Shown one piece after another: positions 40,006-50,330 of a stretch of DNA of 64,000 bases. The notes under the pieces were generated by a model, which worked only from the letters and a program-made list of their open reading frames with translations, was not told the origin of the DNA and made no database searches. This stretch comes from Comamonadaceae bacterium OH2545_COT-014 (GTDB taxonomy: Bacteria; Pseudomonadota; Gammaproteobacteria; Burkholderiales; Burkholderiaceae_C). Location: NCBI GenBank assembly GCA_003859965.1, contig RQYR01000013.1:29104-93103 (forward strand), written 5' to 3'. The translations under genes were made by a program, and so were the position numbers. Position 1 is the first letter of the stretch, and the number at the start of each line of letters is the position of its first letter.

Positions 40006-41409
40006 ATGTTGCTGACCACCGTGGTGTCATTCATCGTCGTGCTGGGCGTGCTGATTGCCGTGCACGAATGGGGCCACTACCGCATGGCCGTGGCCTGCGG
40101 CGTGAAAGTGCAGCGCTTTTCGATCGGCTTCGGCAAAGCGCTGTGGCGCTTCAAGCCGCGCCAGCAGCGGCCGGGGCAGGACACCGAGTTCGTCATCGGC
40201 GCCTTCCCCTTCGGCGGCTACGTCAAGATGCTGGACGAGCGCGAAGGCGCCGTGGCGCCGCACGAGCGCCACCTCGCCTTCAACACCCAGCCGCTGCGCG
40301 CGCGCGCGCTGATCGTGGCCGCCGGGCCGCTGGCCAACTTGCTGCTGGCCGTGCTGCTGTATGCCCTGGTGAGCTGGATAGGCGTGCAGGAGCCGCGCGC
40401 CGTGCTGGCGCCCCCCGTGGCCGGATCGCTGGCCGAAAAGGCGGGCCTGCAAGGCGGTGACCTGGTACGCCGCGCCGCCCTGGTGGCCGAAGGGCACGAA
40501 GCCGCGGCCGCGCCCAATTGGCAAGACGTCGCCTCGTTTGAAACCCTGCGCTGGCTGCTCACGCGCGGCGCGCTCGACCGTGAAAACCTGTGGCTGGAAG
40601 TGGCGCGCACGCCTGACGCCCCCGCGCGCGAAGTGCGCCTGCAGCTGGCCGGGCTGAACGTGCGTGACGTGGACGCCCAACTGTTTCGCGCCATCGGCAT
40701 CGTGAGCCCGATGACACGCGCGGAAATCGGCGAGGTCATGCCCGGCGGCGCGGCCGAGCGCGCGGGCCTGCGGGCGGGCGATCTGGTGCTGCAAGCCGGT
40801 GGCGTGGCCATGGCCGATGGCCAGCAGCTGCGCGAGTGGATCCGCGCTTCGGCGCGCGACGGCACGCCCAAGGCCGAAGCCTGGCTGCTTGAACGCGCCG
40901 GCCAGCGCCTGACGCTGACAGTGCAGCCCGAGCTGCGCGAAGCCGACGGCCAGCGCATGGGCCGCATCGGCGCCTACGTGGGCGCCGCGCCGGAGATGGC
41001 GCTGGTGCGCCGCGGGCCGCTGCAAGGGCTGTGGGCAGGCGCGGTGCGCGTGTGGGAGGTTTCCACCCTGACGCTGCGCCTGATGGGCCGCATGCTGGTG
41101 GGTGAGCTGTCGCTCAAGAACATCAGCGGGCCGCTCACGATTGCGGATTACGCCGGCAAGTCCGCCAGCCTGGGGCTGACGTATTTCCTGGGCTTCATGG
41201 CCTTCGTCAGCGTGAGCTTGGGCGTGCTGAATCTGCTGCCGCTGCCCGTCCTCGATGGGGGGCACCTCATGTATTATCTTTGGGAGGCCGTGACCGGCAG
41301 GCCGGTGTCCGATGCGTGGCTGGAACGCCTGCAACGCGGGGGCATGGCCCTGCTGCTGGCCATGATGGCGCTGGCCCTGTTCAATGACATGGCCCGCCTG
41401 CTCGGCTAA
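40006..41409 (+). CDS. rseP: RIP metalloprotease (site-2 protease)
   Basis: 467 residues. An inner-membrane zinc protease that cuts anti-sigma-E (RseA) within the membrane in the envelope stress response. Seen: VLIAVHEWGHYRMAVACGV (the HExxH zinc motif in the first membrane segment), FGGYVKMLDERE, a central periplasmic pair of PDZ domains (the second with GEVMPGGAAERAGLRAGD), and the third zinc ligand in [28 protein letters not shown] precedes ATG 40006. It precedes bamA, itself a sigma-E-type envelope gene in many proteobacteria. Confidence 0.95.
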   Translation: MLLTTVVSFIVVLGVLIAVHEWGHYRMAVACGVKVQRFSIGFGKALWRFKPRQQRPGQDTEFVIGAFPFGGYVKMLDEREGAVAPHERHLAFNTQPLRARALIVAAGPLANLLLAVLLYALVSWIGVQEPRAVLAPPVAGSLAEKAGLQGGDLVRRAALVAEGHEAAAAPNWQDVASFETLRWLLTRGALDRENLWLEVARTPDAPAREVRLQLAGLNVRDVDAQLFRAIGIVSPMTRAEIGEVMPGGAAERAGLRAGDLVLQAGGVAMADGQQLREWIRASARDGTPKAEAWLLERAGQRLTLTVQPELREADGQRMGRIGAYVGAAPEMALVRRGPLQGLWAGAVRVWEVSTLTLRLMGRMLVGELSLKNISGPLTIADYAGKSASLGLTYFLGFMAFVSVSLGVLNLLPLPVLDGGHLMYYLWEAVTGRPVSDAWLERLQRGGMALLLAMMALALFNDMARLLG

Positions 41410-41475
41410 TCCCCGCTATTGCAAACCGTCCATTTCCCCGCGCCGGGCGCGCCCCGGCAGAAGTAGCTTGTTTCC

Positions 41476-43773
41476 ATGACACCCTTGCTGCACCGCACCC
41501 GCCTGCGTTCCACGGCCGTTTTCGTGGCCGCGGCCCTGGCCTCCCAACTGGCGCTGGCCGTCGATCCGTTCACCGTGCGCGACATCCGCGTCGAGGGGCT
41601 GCAGCGCGTGGAGCCGGGCACGGTGTTCGGATCGCTGCCGCTGCGCGTGGGCGACACCTATAACGACGAAAAAGGCGCGGCCGCCATCCGGGCGCTGTTC
41701 GGCCTGGGGCTGTTCAACGATGTGCGGCTGGAAGCCAGCGGCGACGTGCTGGTGGTCATCGTGGAAGAGCGGCCCACGGTGGCGCAGATCGAGTTTGCGG
41801 GCAACCGCGAGTTCACCAAGGAAGTGCTGCAAGGCGCGCTGCGTGACGCCGGCATGGCCGCTGGCCGGCCTTATGACAAAGCGCTGATCGACCGTGCGGA
41901 GCAGGAGCTCAAGCGCCAGTACATCAACCGCAGCCTCTACGGCGCCGAAGTGCAGACCACGGTGACGCCGGTGGCGCGCAACCAGGTCAACCTGGCGTTC
42001 AACATTACCGAAGGGCAGCCGGCGCGCATCAAGGACATTCACATCGTCGGCAACAAGGCCTTCAGCGAAAGCCGCCTGAAAGACCTGTTCGAGCTGGATA
42101 CCGGCGGCTGGCTGAGCTGGTACACCAAGAGCAACCAGTACTCGCGCGCCAAGCTCAACGCCGACCTGGAGGCGCTGCGCGCCTTCTACCTCACGCGCGG
42201 CTATCTGGACTTCAAGATCGACAGCACGCAAGTGGCCATGTCACCCGACAAGGAGTCGATGTCGATCACGGTCAACATCAGCGAGGGCGAGCGCTTCGTG
42301 GTATCCGGCGTGCGGCTGGAAGGCAATTACCTGGACAAGGAAGACGAGTTCAAGTCTCTGGTCACCATCAAGCCGGGCGAGGCCTACAACGCCGACCAGG
42401 TGGCCGAAACCGTCAAGGCCTTCACCGACCAGTTCGGCAACTACGGCTACGCCTTCGCCTCGGTGGACGCCGACACCGAAGTGGACAGCGCCAGCCGCCG
42501 CGTGGCCTTCGTGCTCAAGGCCAATCCGTCGCGCCGTGCCTACGTGCGCCGCATCAACATCCAAGGCAACACCAAAACGCGCGATGAAGTCATCCGGCGC
42601 GAGTTCCGCCAGTTCGAGTCATCCTGGTACGACGGCGAGAAAATCAAGCTCTCGCGCGACCGCGTGGACCGCCTGGGCTTTTTCACCGATGTGAGCATCA
42701 CCACCGCCGAGGTGCCTGGCGCGCCGGACCAGGTGGATCTGAATGTCGAAGTTAAGGAAAAGCCCACCGGCAGCGTGCAAATTGGCGCCGGCTACTCATC
42801 GGCCGAGAAACTGGCGCTGACGTTCGGACTCACGCAAGACAACGCCTTCGGCTCCGGTAACCGGCTTGACCTGCAGCTCAACACCGGCAAATTCAACCGC
42901 ACGCTGGTGGTAGGCGCGACAGACCCTTACTTCACGGCCGACGGCATTTCGCGCACCGTTGAAGCGTATTACCGCAGCGCCAAGCCTTATCAGGACCAGG
43001 GCGGCAACTACACGCTCATCACCATGGGCGGCGGCCTGAAGTTCGGTGTGCCCGTGACCGAGATGGACACGGTCTATCTGGGCCTCAACGCCGAGCGCAC
43101 CGAGATCAAGCCGGGCACCAACATCCCTGCCGCCTACCTGGCCTACGCGGAGCGCTTTGGCTACAAGAGCACTTCGTTCCCGCTCACGGTGGGCTGGTCG
43201 CGTGACACGCGCGACAGCGCCCTGGCGCCTAATGACGGCCGTTACCAGCGCCTGTCTGGCGAACTGGGCCTGCTGGGCGATGCGCGCTACGTCAAAACCA
43301 ACTACCAGATCCAGCAGTACGTGCCGCTGAACAAGCAATACACGCTGGCATTCAACGGCGAACTGGGCTGGGGCAAGGGGCTGTCGGGCCAGCCTTTCCC
43401 GGTGTTCAAGAACTTCTTCTCCGGCGGTCTGGGGTCGGTGCGCGGTTTCGAGCAGTCCACGCTGGGCCCGCGCGACGTGACTGGCGCCTACATTGGCGGC
43501 ACGCGCAAGATCACGCTGAACGCTGAATTCATCACGCCTTTCCCCGGTGCGGGCAACGACCGCACGCTGCGCATGTTCGGCTTTGTTGACGCGGGCGCGC
43601 TCTTCGGCGATGGCGAGAAAATGGCGGGCGATGGCTTCCGGGCGTCGGCCGGTGTCGGCGTGAGCTGGATCTCTCCGCTGGGCCCGCTGCGCTTTGCCTT
43701 TGCCGTGCCCGTGCGCAAGAAGACGGGCGATAGAATTGAAAAATTCCAATTCCAGATCGGGACTTCTTTCTGA
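41476..43773 (+). CDS. bamA: outer membrane protein assembly factor BamA
   Basis: 765 residues. A signal peptide (to about residue 28, LASQLALA) is followed by five POTRA domains (DIRVEGLQRVEPGTVF is the first strand) and the C-terminal 16-strand barrel. The conserved lid/barrel loop GSVRGFEQSTLGPRD carries the VRGF motif, and the chain ends in Phe, as outer-membrane barrels do. BamA inserts other beta-barrels into the outer membrane. Its stop overlaps the skp start by one base. Confidence 0.97.
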   Translation: MTPLLHRTRLRSTAVFVAAALASQLALAVDPFTVRDIRVEGLQRVEPGTVFGSLPLRVGDTYNDEKGAAAIRALFGLGLFNDVRLEASGDVLVVIVEERPTVAQIEFAGNREFTKEVLQGALRDAGMAAGRPYDKALIDRAEQELKRQYINRSLYGAEVQTTVTPVARNQVNLAFNITEGQPARIKDIHIVGNKAFSESRLKDLFELDTGGWLSWYTKSNQYSRAKLNADLEALRAFYLTRGYLDFKIDSTQVAMSPDKESMSITVNISEGERFVVSGVRLEGNYLDKEDEFKSLVTIKPGEAYNADQVAETVKAFTDQFGNYGYAFASVDADTEVDSASRRVAFVLKANPSRRAYVRRINIQGNTKTRDEVIRREFRQFESSWYDGEKIKLSRDRVDRLGFFTDVSITTAEVPGAPDQVDLNVEVKEKPTGSVQIGAGYSSAEKLALTFGLTQDNAFGSGNRLDLQLNTGKFNRTLVVGATDPYFTADGISRTVEAYYRSAKPYQDQGGNYTLITMGGGLKFGVPVTEMDTVYLGLNAERTEIKPGTNIPAAYLAYAERFGYKSTSFPLTVGWSRDTRDSALAPNDGRYQRLSGELGLLGDARYVKTNYQIQQYVPLNKQYTLAFNGELGWGKGLSGQPFPVFKNFFSGGLGSVRGFEQSTLGPRDVTGAYIGGTRKITLNAEFITPFPGAGNDRTLRMFGFVDAGALFGDGEKMAGDGFRASAGVGVSWISPLGPLRFAFAVPVRKKTGDRIEKFQFQIGTSF

Positions 43774-44300
43774 TGACTTCTTTTGCCACATCCAGCCGCG
43801 TGTTGCGTGCATCGTTGATTGCTGTTGGCATGGCGCTGGCCGCGCCCGCCTGGGCGCAGGCGCAAGGCGCGCGCATCGGCTTTGTCGACTCCGACCGCAT
43901 GCTGCGAGAAGCCGAGCCCGCCAAGGCCGCCCAGGCCAAGCTTGAGCAAGAGTTTTCGCGCCGCGAGAAAGACCTGAGCGCTGCCGGCAACGCGCTGAAA
44001 GCCGCCACCGAGAAGTTCGAGCGCGAAGCGCCCACCATGTCCGACAGCCAGCGCACGCAGCGCCAGCGCCAGTTGCTGGAGCAAGACCGCGAGCTGCAGC
44101 GCAAGACCCGCGAATTCCAGGAAGACCTGAACGCACGCCGCAACGAGGAGCTGCAAGCCGTGCTTGACCGCGCCAACCGTGTGGTCAAGCAGGTGGCCGA
44201 GGCTGAGAAGTACGACGTCATCCTGCAGGAAGCGGTTTACCTCAACCCCCAGCTCGACATCACCGACAAGGTGATCAAGGCGCTCAACGCGTCCAAGTAA
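43773..44300 (+). CDS. skp: periplasmic chaperone Skp/OmpH
   Basis: 175 residues: signal peptide ending near AQAQG, then IGFVDSDRMLREAEPAKAAQ and a long charged coiled-coil (about residues 55-130: the tentacle), then the C-terminal strand region ending VIKALNASK. Skp trimers hold unfolded outer-membrane proteins for BamA, the gene just upstream (ATGA-type one-base overlap). Confidence 0.92.
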   Translation: MTSFATSSRVLRASLIAVGMALAAPAWAQAQGARIGFVDSDRMLREAEPAKAAQAKLEQEFSRREKDLSAAGNALKAATEKFEREAPTMSDSQRTQRQRQLLEQDRELQRKTREFQEDLNARRNEELQAVLDRANRVVKQVAEAEKYDVILQEAVYLNPQLDITDKVIKALNASK

Positions 44301-44330
44301 GCGCGGGCCTGCCCGCTGGAAGCTGCTGCC

Positions 44331-45350
44331 GTGAGCCTGCGTCTTGCCGCCATTGTTGAAGCCCTTGGCGGCGAACTTCACGGTGACGCCGGCCGTGTGG
44401 TGGAGCGCCTGGCCCCTCTGGAAAGCGCGGGGCCGGAAGCGCTGAGTTTTCTGGTACCCAACCCCCGGCTGGCTGGCTTGCTGGCGCGCACGCGGGCAGG
44501 CTGTGTCATCGTGGCGCCTGCCATGCGCGAGGCGGCGCTGGCGCGTGGCGACTGCATCGTCACGCCAGACCCCTATCTTTATTTCGCGCGCCTGACCCAG
44601 CTCTGGAAAAAGGAGCATGGCCCTTTTCGGGCGCCCGGCATTCACCCCAGCGCCGTCGTGGAAGAAGGCGCCAGTATCGACCCCACCGCCCATGTGGGCG
44701 CGCTCTGCTTCGTGGGGCGCGGCGCGCGCATTGGCGCGCACACCGTGTTGCGCGAGCGTGTCACCGTGGCCGAGGGCTGCGTCATTGGCGCGCGCTGCCT
44801 GATCGAAAGCGGCGCCGTGATTGGCGGCGACGGTTTCGGCTTTGCGCCACACGAGGGCGCCTGGGTCAAGATCGAACAGCTGGGTGGCGTGCGCATTGGC
44901 GACGATGTGGAAATTGGCGCCAACACCTGCATTGACCGCGGCGCGCTGGAGGACACCGTGATCGAGGACGGCGTCAAGCTCGACAACCTGATCCAGATTG
45001 GCCACAACTGCCACATTGGCCGCCACACCGCCATGGCTGGCTGCGTGGGCGTGGCGGGCAGCGCGCGCATCGGCGCGCACTGCACCGTGGGCGGGGCGGG
45101 CATGATCCTGGGGCATCTGGAAATTGCCGATCATGTGCACATTTCCGCCGCCTCCATGGTGGCGCGCTCCATCACCCGGCCGGGTCAGTACACCGGCTTT
45201 TTTCCCATCGATGACAATGCCACCTGGGAAAAGAACGCCGCCACCCTCAAGCACATTCACACCTTGCGCGAACGGGTGCGCATGCTGGAGAAAGCCGTGG
45301 CCCAGGCATCGCGCCCGGCGGCGGGCGACACCCTTCCGCAAAAGCAATAA
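44331..45350 (+). CDS. lpxD: UDP-3-O-(3-hydroxyacyl)glucosamine N-acyltransferase
   Basis: 339 residues, from a GTG. Third step of lipid A synthesis; adds the N-linked hydroxyacyl chain from ACP. An N-terminal uridine-binding domain (to about residue 100, [15 protein letters not shown]) precedes the left-handed beta-helix ([20 protein letters not shown]..., [21 protein letters not shown] in pieces, [17 protein letters not shown] with the catalytic His) and a C-terminal helix. Thirty bases after skp. Confidence 0.96.
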   Translation: MSLRLAAIVEALGGELHGDAGRVVERLAPLESAGPEALSFLVPNPRLAGLLARTRAGCVIVAPAMREAALARGDCIVTPDPYLYFARLTQLWKKEHGPFRAPGIHPSAVVEEGASIDPTAHVGALCFVGRGARIGAHTVLRERVTVAEGCVIGARCLIESGAVIGGDGFGFAPHEGAWVKIEQLGGVRIGDDVEIGANTCIDRGALEDTVIEDGVKLDNLIQIGHNCHIGRHTAMAGCVGVAGSARIGAHCTVGGAGMILGHLEIADHVHISAASMVARSITRPGQYTGFFPIDDNATWEKNAATLKHIHTLRERVRMLEKAVAQASRPAAGDTLPQKQ

Positions 45351-45416
45351 AAGAACGTCTTTCGCCTGATTCTGCGGCGTTTGAAGCTATCAAAACAAAA
45401 GCATCGGTCTCACAAC

Positions 45417-45857
45417 ATGGACATTCACCACATCCTCGACAAACTGCCGCACCGCTACCCTTTTTTGCTGGTTGACCGCATTCTGGACGTGGACGTGCAG
45501 GCCAAGTCACTGCGTGCGCTGAAAAACATCACCATCAACGAACCCTTCTTCACGGGCCACTTTCCGTCGCGGCCCGTGATGCCTGGGGTGCTGATGCTGG
45601 AAGCGCTGGCCCAGTCGTCAGCGCTGCTGGCGTTCACGGTGGAAGGCATTTCGCTGGCGCCCGATACGCTTTTCTACTTCGTGGGCGTGGACGGCGTGCG
45701 CTTCAAGCGCCCGGTCGAACCGGGCGATCAGCTCGTGCTGCACACCGCGTTCGACCGCGTGCGCGCCGGCATCTACAAGTTCAACTGCAAGGCCACGGTA
45801 GATGACGATCTGGCCGTGGAAGCCTCGCTCATGTGCACCATGCGCAAGGTCCAATGA
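45417..45857 (+). CDS. fabZ: 3-hydroxyacyl-ACP dehydratase FabZ
   Basis: 146 residues, hot-dog fold. It dehydrates 3-hydroxyacyl-ACP in fatty acid elongation, competing with LpxA/LpxD for the same substrate. Seen: [14 protein letters not shown] with the catalytic His and [23 protein letters not shown] with the catalytic Glu. ATG 45417 begins [12 protein letters not shown], the family start. A dispersed repeat fragment (AAGCTATCAAAACAAAAGC, 45384-45402) lies directly upstream. Confidence 0.96.
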   Translation: MDIHHILDKLPHRYPFLLVDRILDVDVQAKSLRALKNITINEPFFTGHFPSRPVMPGVLMLEALAQSSALLAFTVEGISLAPDTLFYFVGVDGVRFKRPVEPGDQLVLHTAFDRVRAGIYKFNCKATVDDDLAVEASLMCTMRKVQ

Positions 45858-45951
45858 CGGCCGCTTCCCGACCGCTGGCGCCGCAACAGCCCTGGGCACC
45901 GCAGCCAGGGGCGGTAATGCGGCCCAGCCCCCTTGGCCGGAGAGCCTTGCC

Positions 45952-46740
45952 GTGACCCACATTCATCCCAGCGCCCTGGTTGACCCGGCCGCCGAACTGG
46001 GCGAGGGCGTGCAAATTGGCCCGTTCGCCGTGATCGGCCCGCATGTTCGCATTGGCGATGGCTGCCGCATTGGCGCCCACTGTGTCATTGAAGGGCACAC
46101 CACCCTGGGCGCGGACAACCGCGTCTTCCAGTTCGCCAGCCTGGGCGCGGCGCCGCAGGACAAAAAATACGCGGGCGAGCCAACGCGCCTTGAAATCGGC
46201 GCGGGCAACACCATCCGCGAATTCGTCACCATCAACACCGGCACCGTGCAAGATGGCGGCGTGACCCGCCTGGGCGATGACAACTGGATCATGGCCTACG
46301 TCCACATCGCGCATGACTGCCAGGTGGGCAGCCACACCATTCTGGCCAATGCCGTGCAGCTGGCCGGCCATGTGCACGTGGGCGACTGGGCGGTGCTGGG
46401 CGGCCTGACCGGCGTGCACCAGTTCGTGCGCGTGGGCGCGCACGCCATGGCCGGTTTTCAGACGCGGCTGGCGCAAGACCTGCCGCCCTTCGTGACGGCG
46501 GTAGGCAACCCGGCGCAGGCGCAGGGCATCAATGCCGAAGGGCTGCGCCGGCGCGGCTTCAGCGCCGAGCGGATGGCTGTCATCAAACGCATGTACCGCC
46601 TGCTGTACCGTGAGCAATACACGCTGGCGCAAGCCCTGGAGGCCGTGACGGCATTGCGTGGCGCGGCGCCGCAGGGCGATGAAGATGTGGCGCTGATGCT
46701 TGACTTTCTGGCGCAGGCCGAGCGTGGCATCGTGCGCTGA
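45952..46740 (+). CDS. lpxA: UDP-N-acetylglucosamine acyltransferase
   Basis: 262 residues, from a GTG ([16 protein letters not shown]). First step of lipid A synthesis. Left-handed beta-helix of hexapeptides with the catalytic His in [23 protein letters not shown], and [17 protein letters not shown] with the loop to the C-terminal helical domain. It is 94 bases after fabZ. The usual next gene, lpxB, follows here only after about 1.7 kb. Confidence 0.96.
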   Translation: MTHIHPSALVDPAAELGEGVQIGPFAVIGPHVRIGDGCRIGAHCVIEGHTTLGADNRVFQFASLGAAPQDKKYAGEPTRLEIGAGNTIREFVTINTGTVQDGGVTRLGDDNWIMAYVHIAHDCQVGSHTILANAVQLAGHVHVGDWAVLGGLTGVHQFVRVGAHAMAGFQTRLAQDLPPFVTAVGNPAQAQGINAEGLRRRGFSAERMAVIKRMYRLLYREQYTLAQALEAVTALRGAAPQGDEDVALMLDFLAQAERGIVR

Positions 46741-46959
46741 AGCGCCGCCTTGGCCGCTATATCCGCCGCGCGGCTCAAGCCGCGCGGCGCTACAGGGCAG
46801 TTGATGCTGCAGACGGCCCAAGGGGGCCCCAGGCATGGCAGGCTCTAGACTGGCGCACGCCCCCCGCGCCCCCGGCGGTCTTGTCCTATAAGCCAGGCTG
46901 GGCCTGGCCTTGACCGGTTCCCTCCCTTGAGCAAACCAGACGCGAGAAAGCTTTCAGTC

Positions 46960-47496
46960 ATGAAGAACAAAACCATCCTGACCCTGGCCGCCGCCTGCCT
47001 GTGCGTCGGCGCGGTGGCCGCGCCTGCCACGGACGTGCAGATCGAAGAGCTGCTCACCCTCACCCGTACCGAATCCATGCTCGATTCGACCTACGCCAGC
47101 GCCGAGCAGCTCATGCGCCAAAGCATGGCCGAGGCGGTCCGCGCCGAAAAGCTCACGCCCGCGCAGCAGCGGGCACTGGACGCCTTTCCCGCCCAATTCG
47201 CCAGCGTGATGCGTGAAGAACTCTCCTGGGCCGTGATGAAGCCGCAGATGATGGCCATTTACCGCGATGTGTTCACGCAAGAAGAGCTGCAAGGCCAGCT
47301 GGCCTTCTACCGCTCGCCCGCCGGGCAGGCGGTGATTGAAAAAATGCCGCAGGTCATGCAACGCTCCATGGAGATGACGCAGCAGCAGATGCGCACGCTG
47401 TTTCCGCGCATGCAGGCCGCCATGAAAGCAGCCTTGGCCGAGGCCAAAGCCGCCACACCGCCTGTACCCGCGCCGGCGGCTTCGGCCGCGCCTTGA
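46960..47496 (+). CDS. DUF2059-type periplasmic protein
   Basis: 178 residues: signal peptide ending AVAAPA, then an all-helical domain including LLTLTRTESMLDSTYASAEQ, a central EELSWAVMKPQMMAIYRDVF, TQEELQGQLAFYRSPAGQAV and IEKMPQVMQRSM. The pattern of F[TS].[EQ]EL....F[YF].SP.G is the mark of DUF2059. Function unknown; exported to the periplasm. It lies between lpxA and lpxB, where no gene is usual, preceded by a 219-base gap, so it may be its own unit. Ends in an Ala/Pro tail. Confidence 0.82.
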   Translation: MKNKTILTLAAACLCVGAVAAPATDVQIEELLTLTRTESMLDSTYASAEQLMRQSMAEAVRAEKLTPAQQRALDAFPAQFASVMREELSWAVMKPQMMAIYRDVFTQEELQGQLAFYRSPAGQAVIEKMPQVMQRSMEMTQQQMRTLFPRMQAAMKAALAEAKAATPPVPAPAASAAP

Positions 47497-48005
47497 AAAC
47501 GGCGAGGGTGGACGCCAGCAGGGCAGGGGGCTACACCATCCAAAGTGCCAGGCTCTTTGAACAGGTTTTTGGCGCCCAGGAGCCCCACGCCGCCTTGCTT
47601 GCCCGGGTGCTTTGTCCGCTCCCGCCCGCCTTCATTTTTCCGCCCATGGCACTCCAATTGGCCTTTGAAACCTGACTTGCGGCTTGCCGCGGCATCGCCT
47701 CTGGCGCGCTCCGTCATCAGGCGCTTTGCGGCTAGAGCAGTTTCGATTCTGATGAAGACATTTCCTGTCAGCGCCGCCTTCTCTCGTTCTCGTCACACCC
47801 GCGAAGGCGGGTGTCCAGTGGCGGCGCTGACAGCAGGCGGCTGCCGTTTGCCAACTCCCTCCCGTGCGCAAGGGTGGCGCTGGATGCCCGCCTTCGCGGG
47901 CATGACGAGAGCCACCTGCGAGATGGCGATGCCAGTCAGCGGCCAACTCTTGGATTTGTCAACGTTGTTCGAGCAGAACACACGCTAGAAATCACGCTTG
48001 TATCC
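47497..48005. other. gap with repeats between the DUF2059 gene and the small membrane protein
   Basis: About 510 bases without a gene. It holds an inverted core of the CTGTTCAAA repeat (CTTTGAACAGG at 47554-47565) and the REP-like doublet at 47791-47907. Confidence 0.5.
47791..47907. repeat. REP-like inverted doublet (CCCGCGAAGGCGGG arms)
   Basis: Two 28-base arms in inverted orientation: CGTCACACCCGCGAAGGCGG.. at 47791-47818 and CTGGATGCCCGCCTTCGCGG.. at 47880-47907, differing at only four positions when one is reversed, with about 60 bases between. Each arm is itself a CCCGC-GAA-GGCGGG-type hairpin. Elements with this core are widespread in proteobacteria and are moved by REP-associated transposases; none is in this window. 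Confidence 0.8.
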
Positions 48006-48434
48006 ATGATCACTGTCTCCCCCTCGTTATTTCGCGCCCTGGTGCTGAGCAGCTGGCTGGCCAGCCTGGCGGCGGCCCTGCTGGATGTGCTGTGGCCCTC
48101 GTTGCTGCCGCCGTCCTGGCTGGCGCTGTATGAAAGCGCCGAGCTGCCGTGGATGCCCGCGTCTGGCGAGCCGCCGGTGCTGATGCTGGCCTTGCCTGGC
48201 GCCCTGCTGCTGGCGCTTGTGGCGGCCGCGGTGGCCCTGTGCCGGTTTCAGCCCTGGGGGCGCCGTGTGTCGCTGTGGGGCACGCTGCTGATGCTGCCGC
48301 TGGCGGCATGGCTGGGGCCGCTCATGATGTCTGGCCCCGCCTTGGCGTTGTTGGAGCTGTCCGGCATGCTTTGGGGCGCGGCGCTGGCGCTGGCTTATGC
48401 CAGCCCGCTGGCCACACGGTTTCGGCGCACATGA
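48006..48434 (+). CDS. small integral membrane protein, unknown function
   Basis: 142 residues with four likely membrane segments (about 10-30, 54-77, 86-104 and 111-132) and a basic C-terminus (TRFRRT). I see no known motif. Its last four bases overlap the lpxB start (ATGA), so the two are translated in a coupled way. This position inside the lipid A run makes an envelope role plausible but unproven. The ATG at 48006 has no strong ribosome-binding site; the frame is open further upstream through the repeat doublet, which I do not take as coding. Confidence 0.65.
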   Translation: MITVSPSLFRALVLSSWLASLAAALLDVLWPSLLPPSWLALYESAELPWMPASGEPPVLMLALPGALLLALVAAAVALCRFQPWGRRVSLWGTLLMLPLAAWLGPLMMSGPALALLELSGMLWGAALALAYASPLATRFRRT

Positions 48435-49645
48435 CCGCCGCTGCCCACCCGTTTTTTGCCCTGGTGGCGGCCGAGCCGTCGGGCGACTTGCTGGCCGGCC
48501 ACCTGCTGGATGCGCTGCGAGAGCGCTGGCCCGGCCTGCGCGCGGCGGGCATTGGCGGCGCGCACTTGGCCGCGCGCGGTTTCCAAGCCTGGTGGCCCAT
48601 TGAAAAACTCTCCGTCCGCGGCTACGCCGAGGTGCTGCCCCGCCTGCCTGAATTGCTATTGATAAGAGAGCGCCTCAGGCAGAAACTGCTTGCCCAAAAG
48701 CCCGATTTGTTCATAGGCGTGGATGCGCCCGACTTCAACTTTGGCCTGGAAGGGCGCTTGCGGCGCGCGGGCATCAAAACCCTGCACTTCGTCAGCCCCT
48801 CGTTCTGGGCCTGGCGGCCGGAGAAGCTGCATGCGCTGCGCGCCGCGGCCGACCACGTGCTGTGCCTGTTTCCGTTCGAGCCGGCCCTGCTGACCGAACA
48901 TGGCATTGCCGCCACCTACGTGGGCCATCCGCTGGCGGCGGCCATTCCCTTGCAGCCGGACCAGGCCGCCGCCCGCCGCGCGCTGGGCCTGCCGCCCGAG
49001 GGCGCCGTCATCGCCCTGCTGCCCGGCAGCCGCGCGGCGGAGGTGGAACACCTGGCCCCGCGCTTTTTCCAGGCCGCCGCGCGCATACGGCAGGCGCGGC
49101 CCGGCGCGCGCTTCATCGTGCCCGCGGTGCCGCACCTGCGCGCGCGCCTGCAGGCGCTGGCCGCCGCCAGCGGCCTGGGCGCGGCGCTTACCGTGCTGCC
49201 CGGCCAGTCGCACGCCGCGCTGGCCGCGTGCGACGTGACGCTGATCGCCAGCGGCACCGCCACGCTGGAAGCCGCGCTGTTCAAACGCCCCATGGTCATC
49301 GCCTACGCCATGCCGCCGCTCAGCCACTGGCTCATGCGCCGCCAGCGCCAGCTGCCCTGGGTGGGCCTGCCCAACGTGCTGTGCGCGCCGCCCGGGCGCC
49401 TGCGCCGCCCGCCCGGCGTGCACCCGCACGCCTTTGCCGACGCGGCGGACGCGCCCTTTGCCGTGCCCGAGCTGCTCCAGCACGCCGCCACGCCGCCCGC
49501 CTTGGCCGCCGCCGTGCTTGACTGGCTGGCCGCGCCGGAGAAAATCGCCGCCCTGCAAAACCGCTTCACCGCGCTGCACCACGAACTGCGGCGCGACACC
49601 GCCCGCCTTGCCACCGATGCCATCCAGACGCTGCTTGCGCGCTGA
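48431..49645 (+). CDS. lpxB: lipid-A-disaccharide synthase
   Basis: 404 residues, GT-B-like family 19. It joins UDP-diacylglucosamine and lipid X. Seen: [22 protein letters not shown] at the N-terminus (in pieces), [63 protein letters not shown], and the C-terminal [21 protein letters not shown] with GLPNVL. The stretch [18 protein letters not shown] is encoded by bases resembling the dispersed repeat (TGCTATTGATAAGAGAGCGCC, 48655), though it also fits the family. Confidence 0.95.
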   Translation: MTAAAHPFFALVAAEPSGDLLAGHLLDALRERWPGLRAAGIGGAHLAARGFQAWWPIEKLSVRGYAEVLPRLPELLLIRERLRQKLLAQKPDLFIGVDAPDFNFGLEGRLRRAGIKTLHFVSPSFWAWRPEKLHALRAAADHVLCLFPFEPALLTEHGIAATYVGHPLAAAIPLQPDQAAARRALGLPPEGAVIALLPGSRAAEVEHLAPRFFQAAARIRQARPGARFIVPAVPHLRARLQALAAASGLGAALTVLPGQSHAALAACDVTLIASGTATLEAALFKRPMVIAYAMPPLSHWLMRRQRQLPWVGLPNVLCAPPGRLRRPPGVHPHAFADAADAPFAVPELLQHAATPPALAAAVLDWLAAPEKIAALQNRFTALHHELRRDTARLATDAIQTLLAR

Positions 49646-50330
49646 TTCCGCTGCCCGCGCCACCCAGGCCACCCCGCCAGCCACCACAGCGGCCGCCCAA
49701 GCAACGGCCACCCGGCAGGCCCGGCTGGACTGGGACGCCCCCGGCCTGCTGGCCGGGGTGGACGAAGCCGGGCGCGGCCCGCTGGCCGGGCCCGTGGTGG
49801 CGGCGGCCGTCATCCTGGACCCGCGCCAGCCCATCGCCGGGCTGGCCGACTCCAAAAAACTCAGCGCGCGCCGGCGCGAGCAGCTGTTCGACCAGATCTG
49901 CGACAAGGCGCTGTGCTGCGCCATTGGCCAGGCCACGGTGGAAGAGATCGACCGCCTCAACATCCTGCAAGCCACGCTGCTGGCCATGCAGCGCGCCGTG
50001 GCCGGGCTGCGGCTGGCCCCGGCCAAGGTGCTGGTCGATGGCAACCGCCTGCCGCGCCTGCCCATGCTGGCCGAGGCCGTGGTGGGCGGCGATGCGTGCG
50101 TGCCCGCCATCTCCGCCGCCTCCATCCTGGCCAAGGTGCACCGCGACCGCTGGTGCCAGCAGGTGGACGCTGAGCTGCCCCAGTACGGCTTTGCCGCCCA
50201 CAAAGGCTACGGCACCGCCGCCCACCTGGCCGCGCTGCGCGCGCACGGCGCCAGCGGCCACCACCGCCGCAGCTTTGCCCCCGTGGCCGCCGCGCTGGCC
50301 GCCAGCGCGGCGCGAAAGGGCGCGGCATGA
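49617..50330 (+). CDS. rnhB: ribonuclease HII
   Basis: 237 residues from ATG 49617, which overlaps the lpxB end by 29 bases; a start closer to the homology ([19 protein letters not shown]) is possible, since the first 40 residues are an Ala/Thr-rich extension. RNase HII removes ribonucleotides from DNA-RNA hybrids. Active-site acids are seen in [14 protein letters not shown] (Asp, Glu), VLVDGNRLP (Asp) and [15 protein letters not shown] (C-terminal Asp), plus [13 protein letters not shown]. Its stop overlaps the next gene by four bases. Confidence 0.93.
   Translation: MPSRRCLRADSAARATQATPPATTAAAQATATRQARLDWDAPGLLAGVDEAGRGPLAGPVVAAAVILDPRQPIAGLADSKKLSARRREQLFDQICDKALCCAIGQATVEEIDRLNILQATLLAMQRAVAGLRLAPAKVLVDGNRLPRLPMLAEAVVGGDACVPAISAASILAKVHRDRWCQQVDAELPQYGFAAHKGYGTAAHLAALRAHGASGHHRRSFAPVAAALAASAARKGAA

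Noticed and set aside
47811..48005. Upstream extension of the 48006 membrane protein through the REP-like doublet
   Set aside because: The extra 65 residues would be encoded by repeat sequence and have no membrane or signal character.
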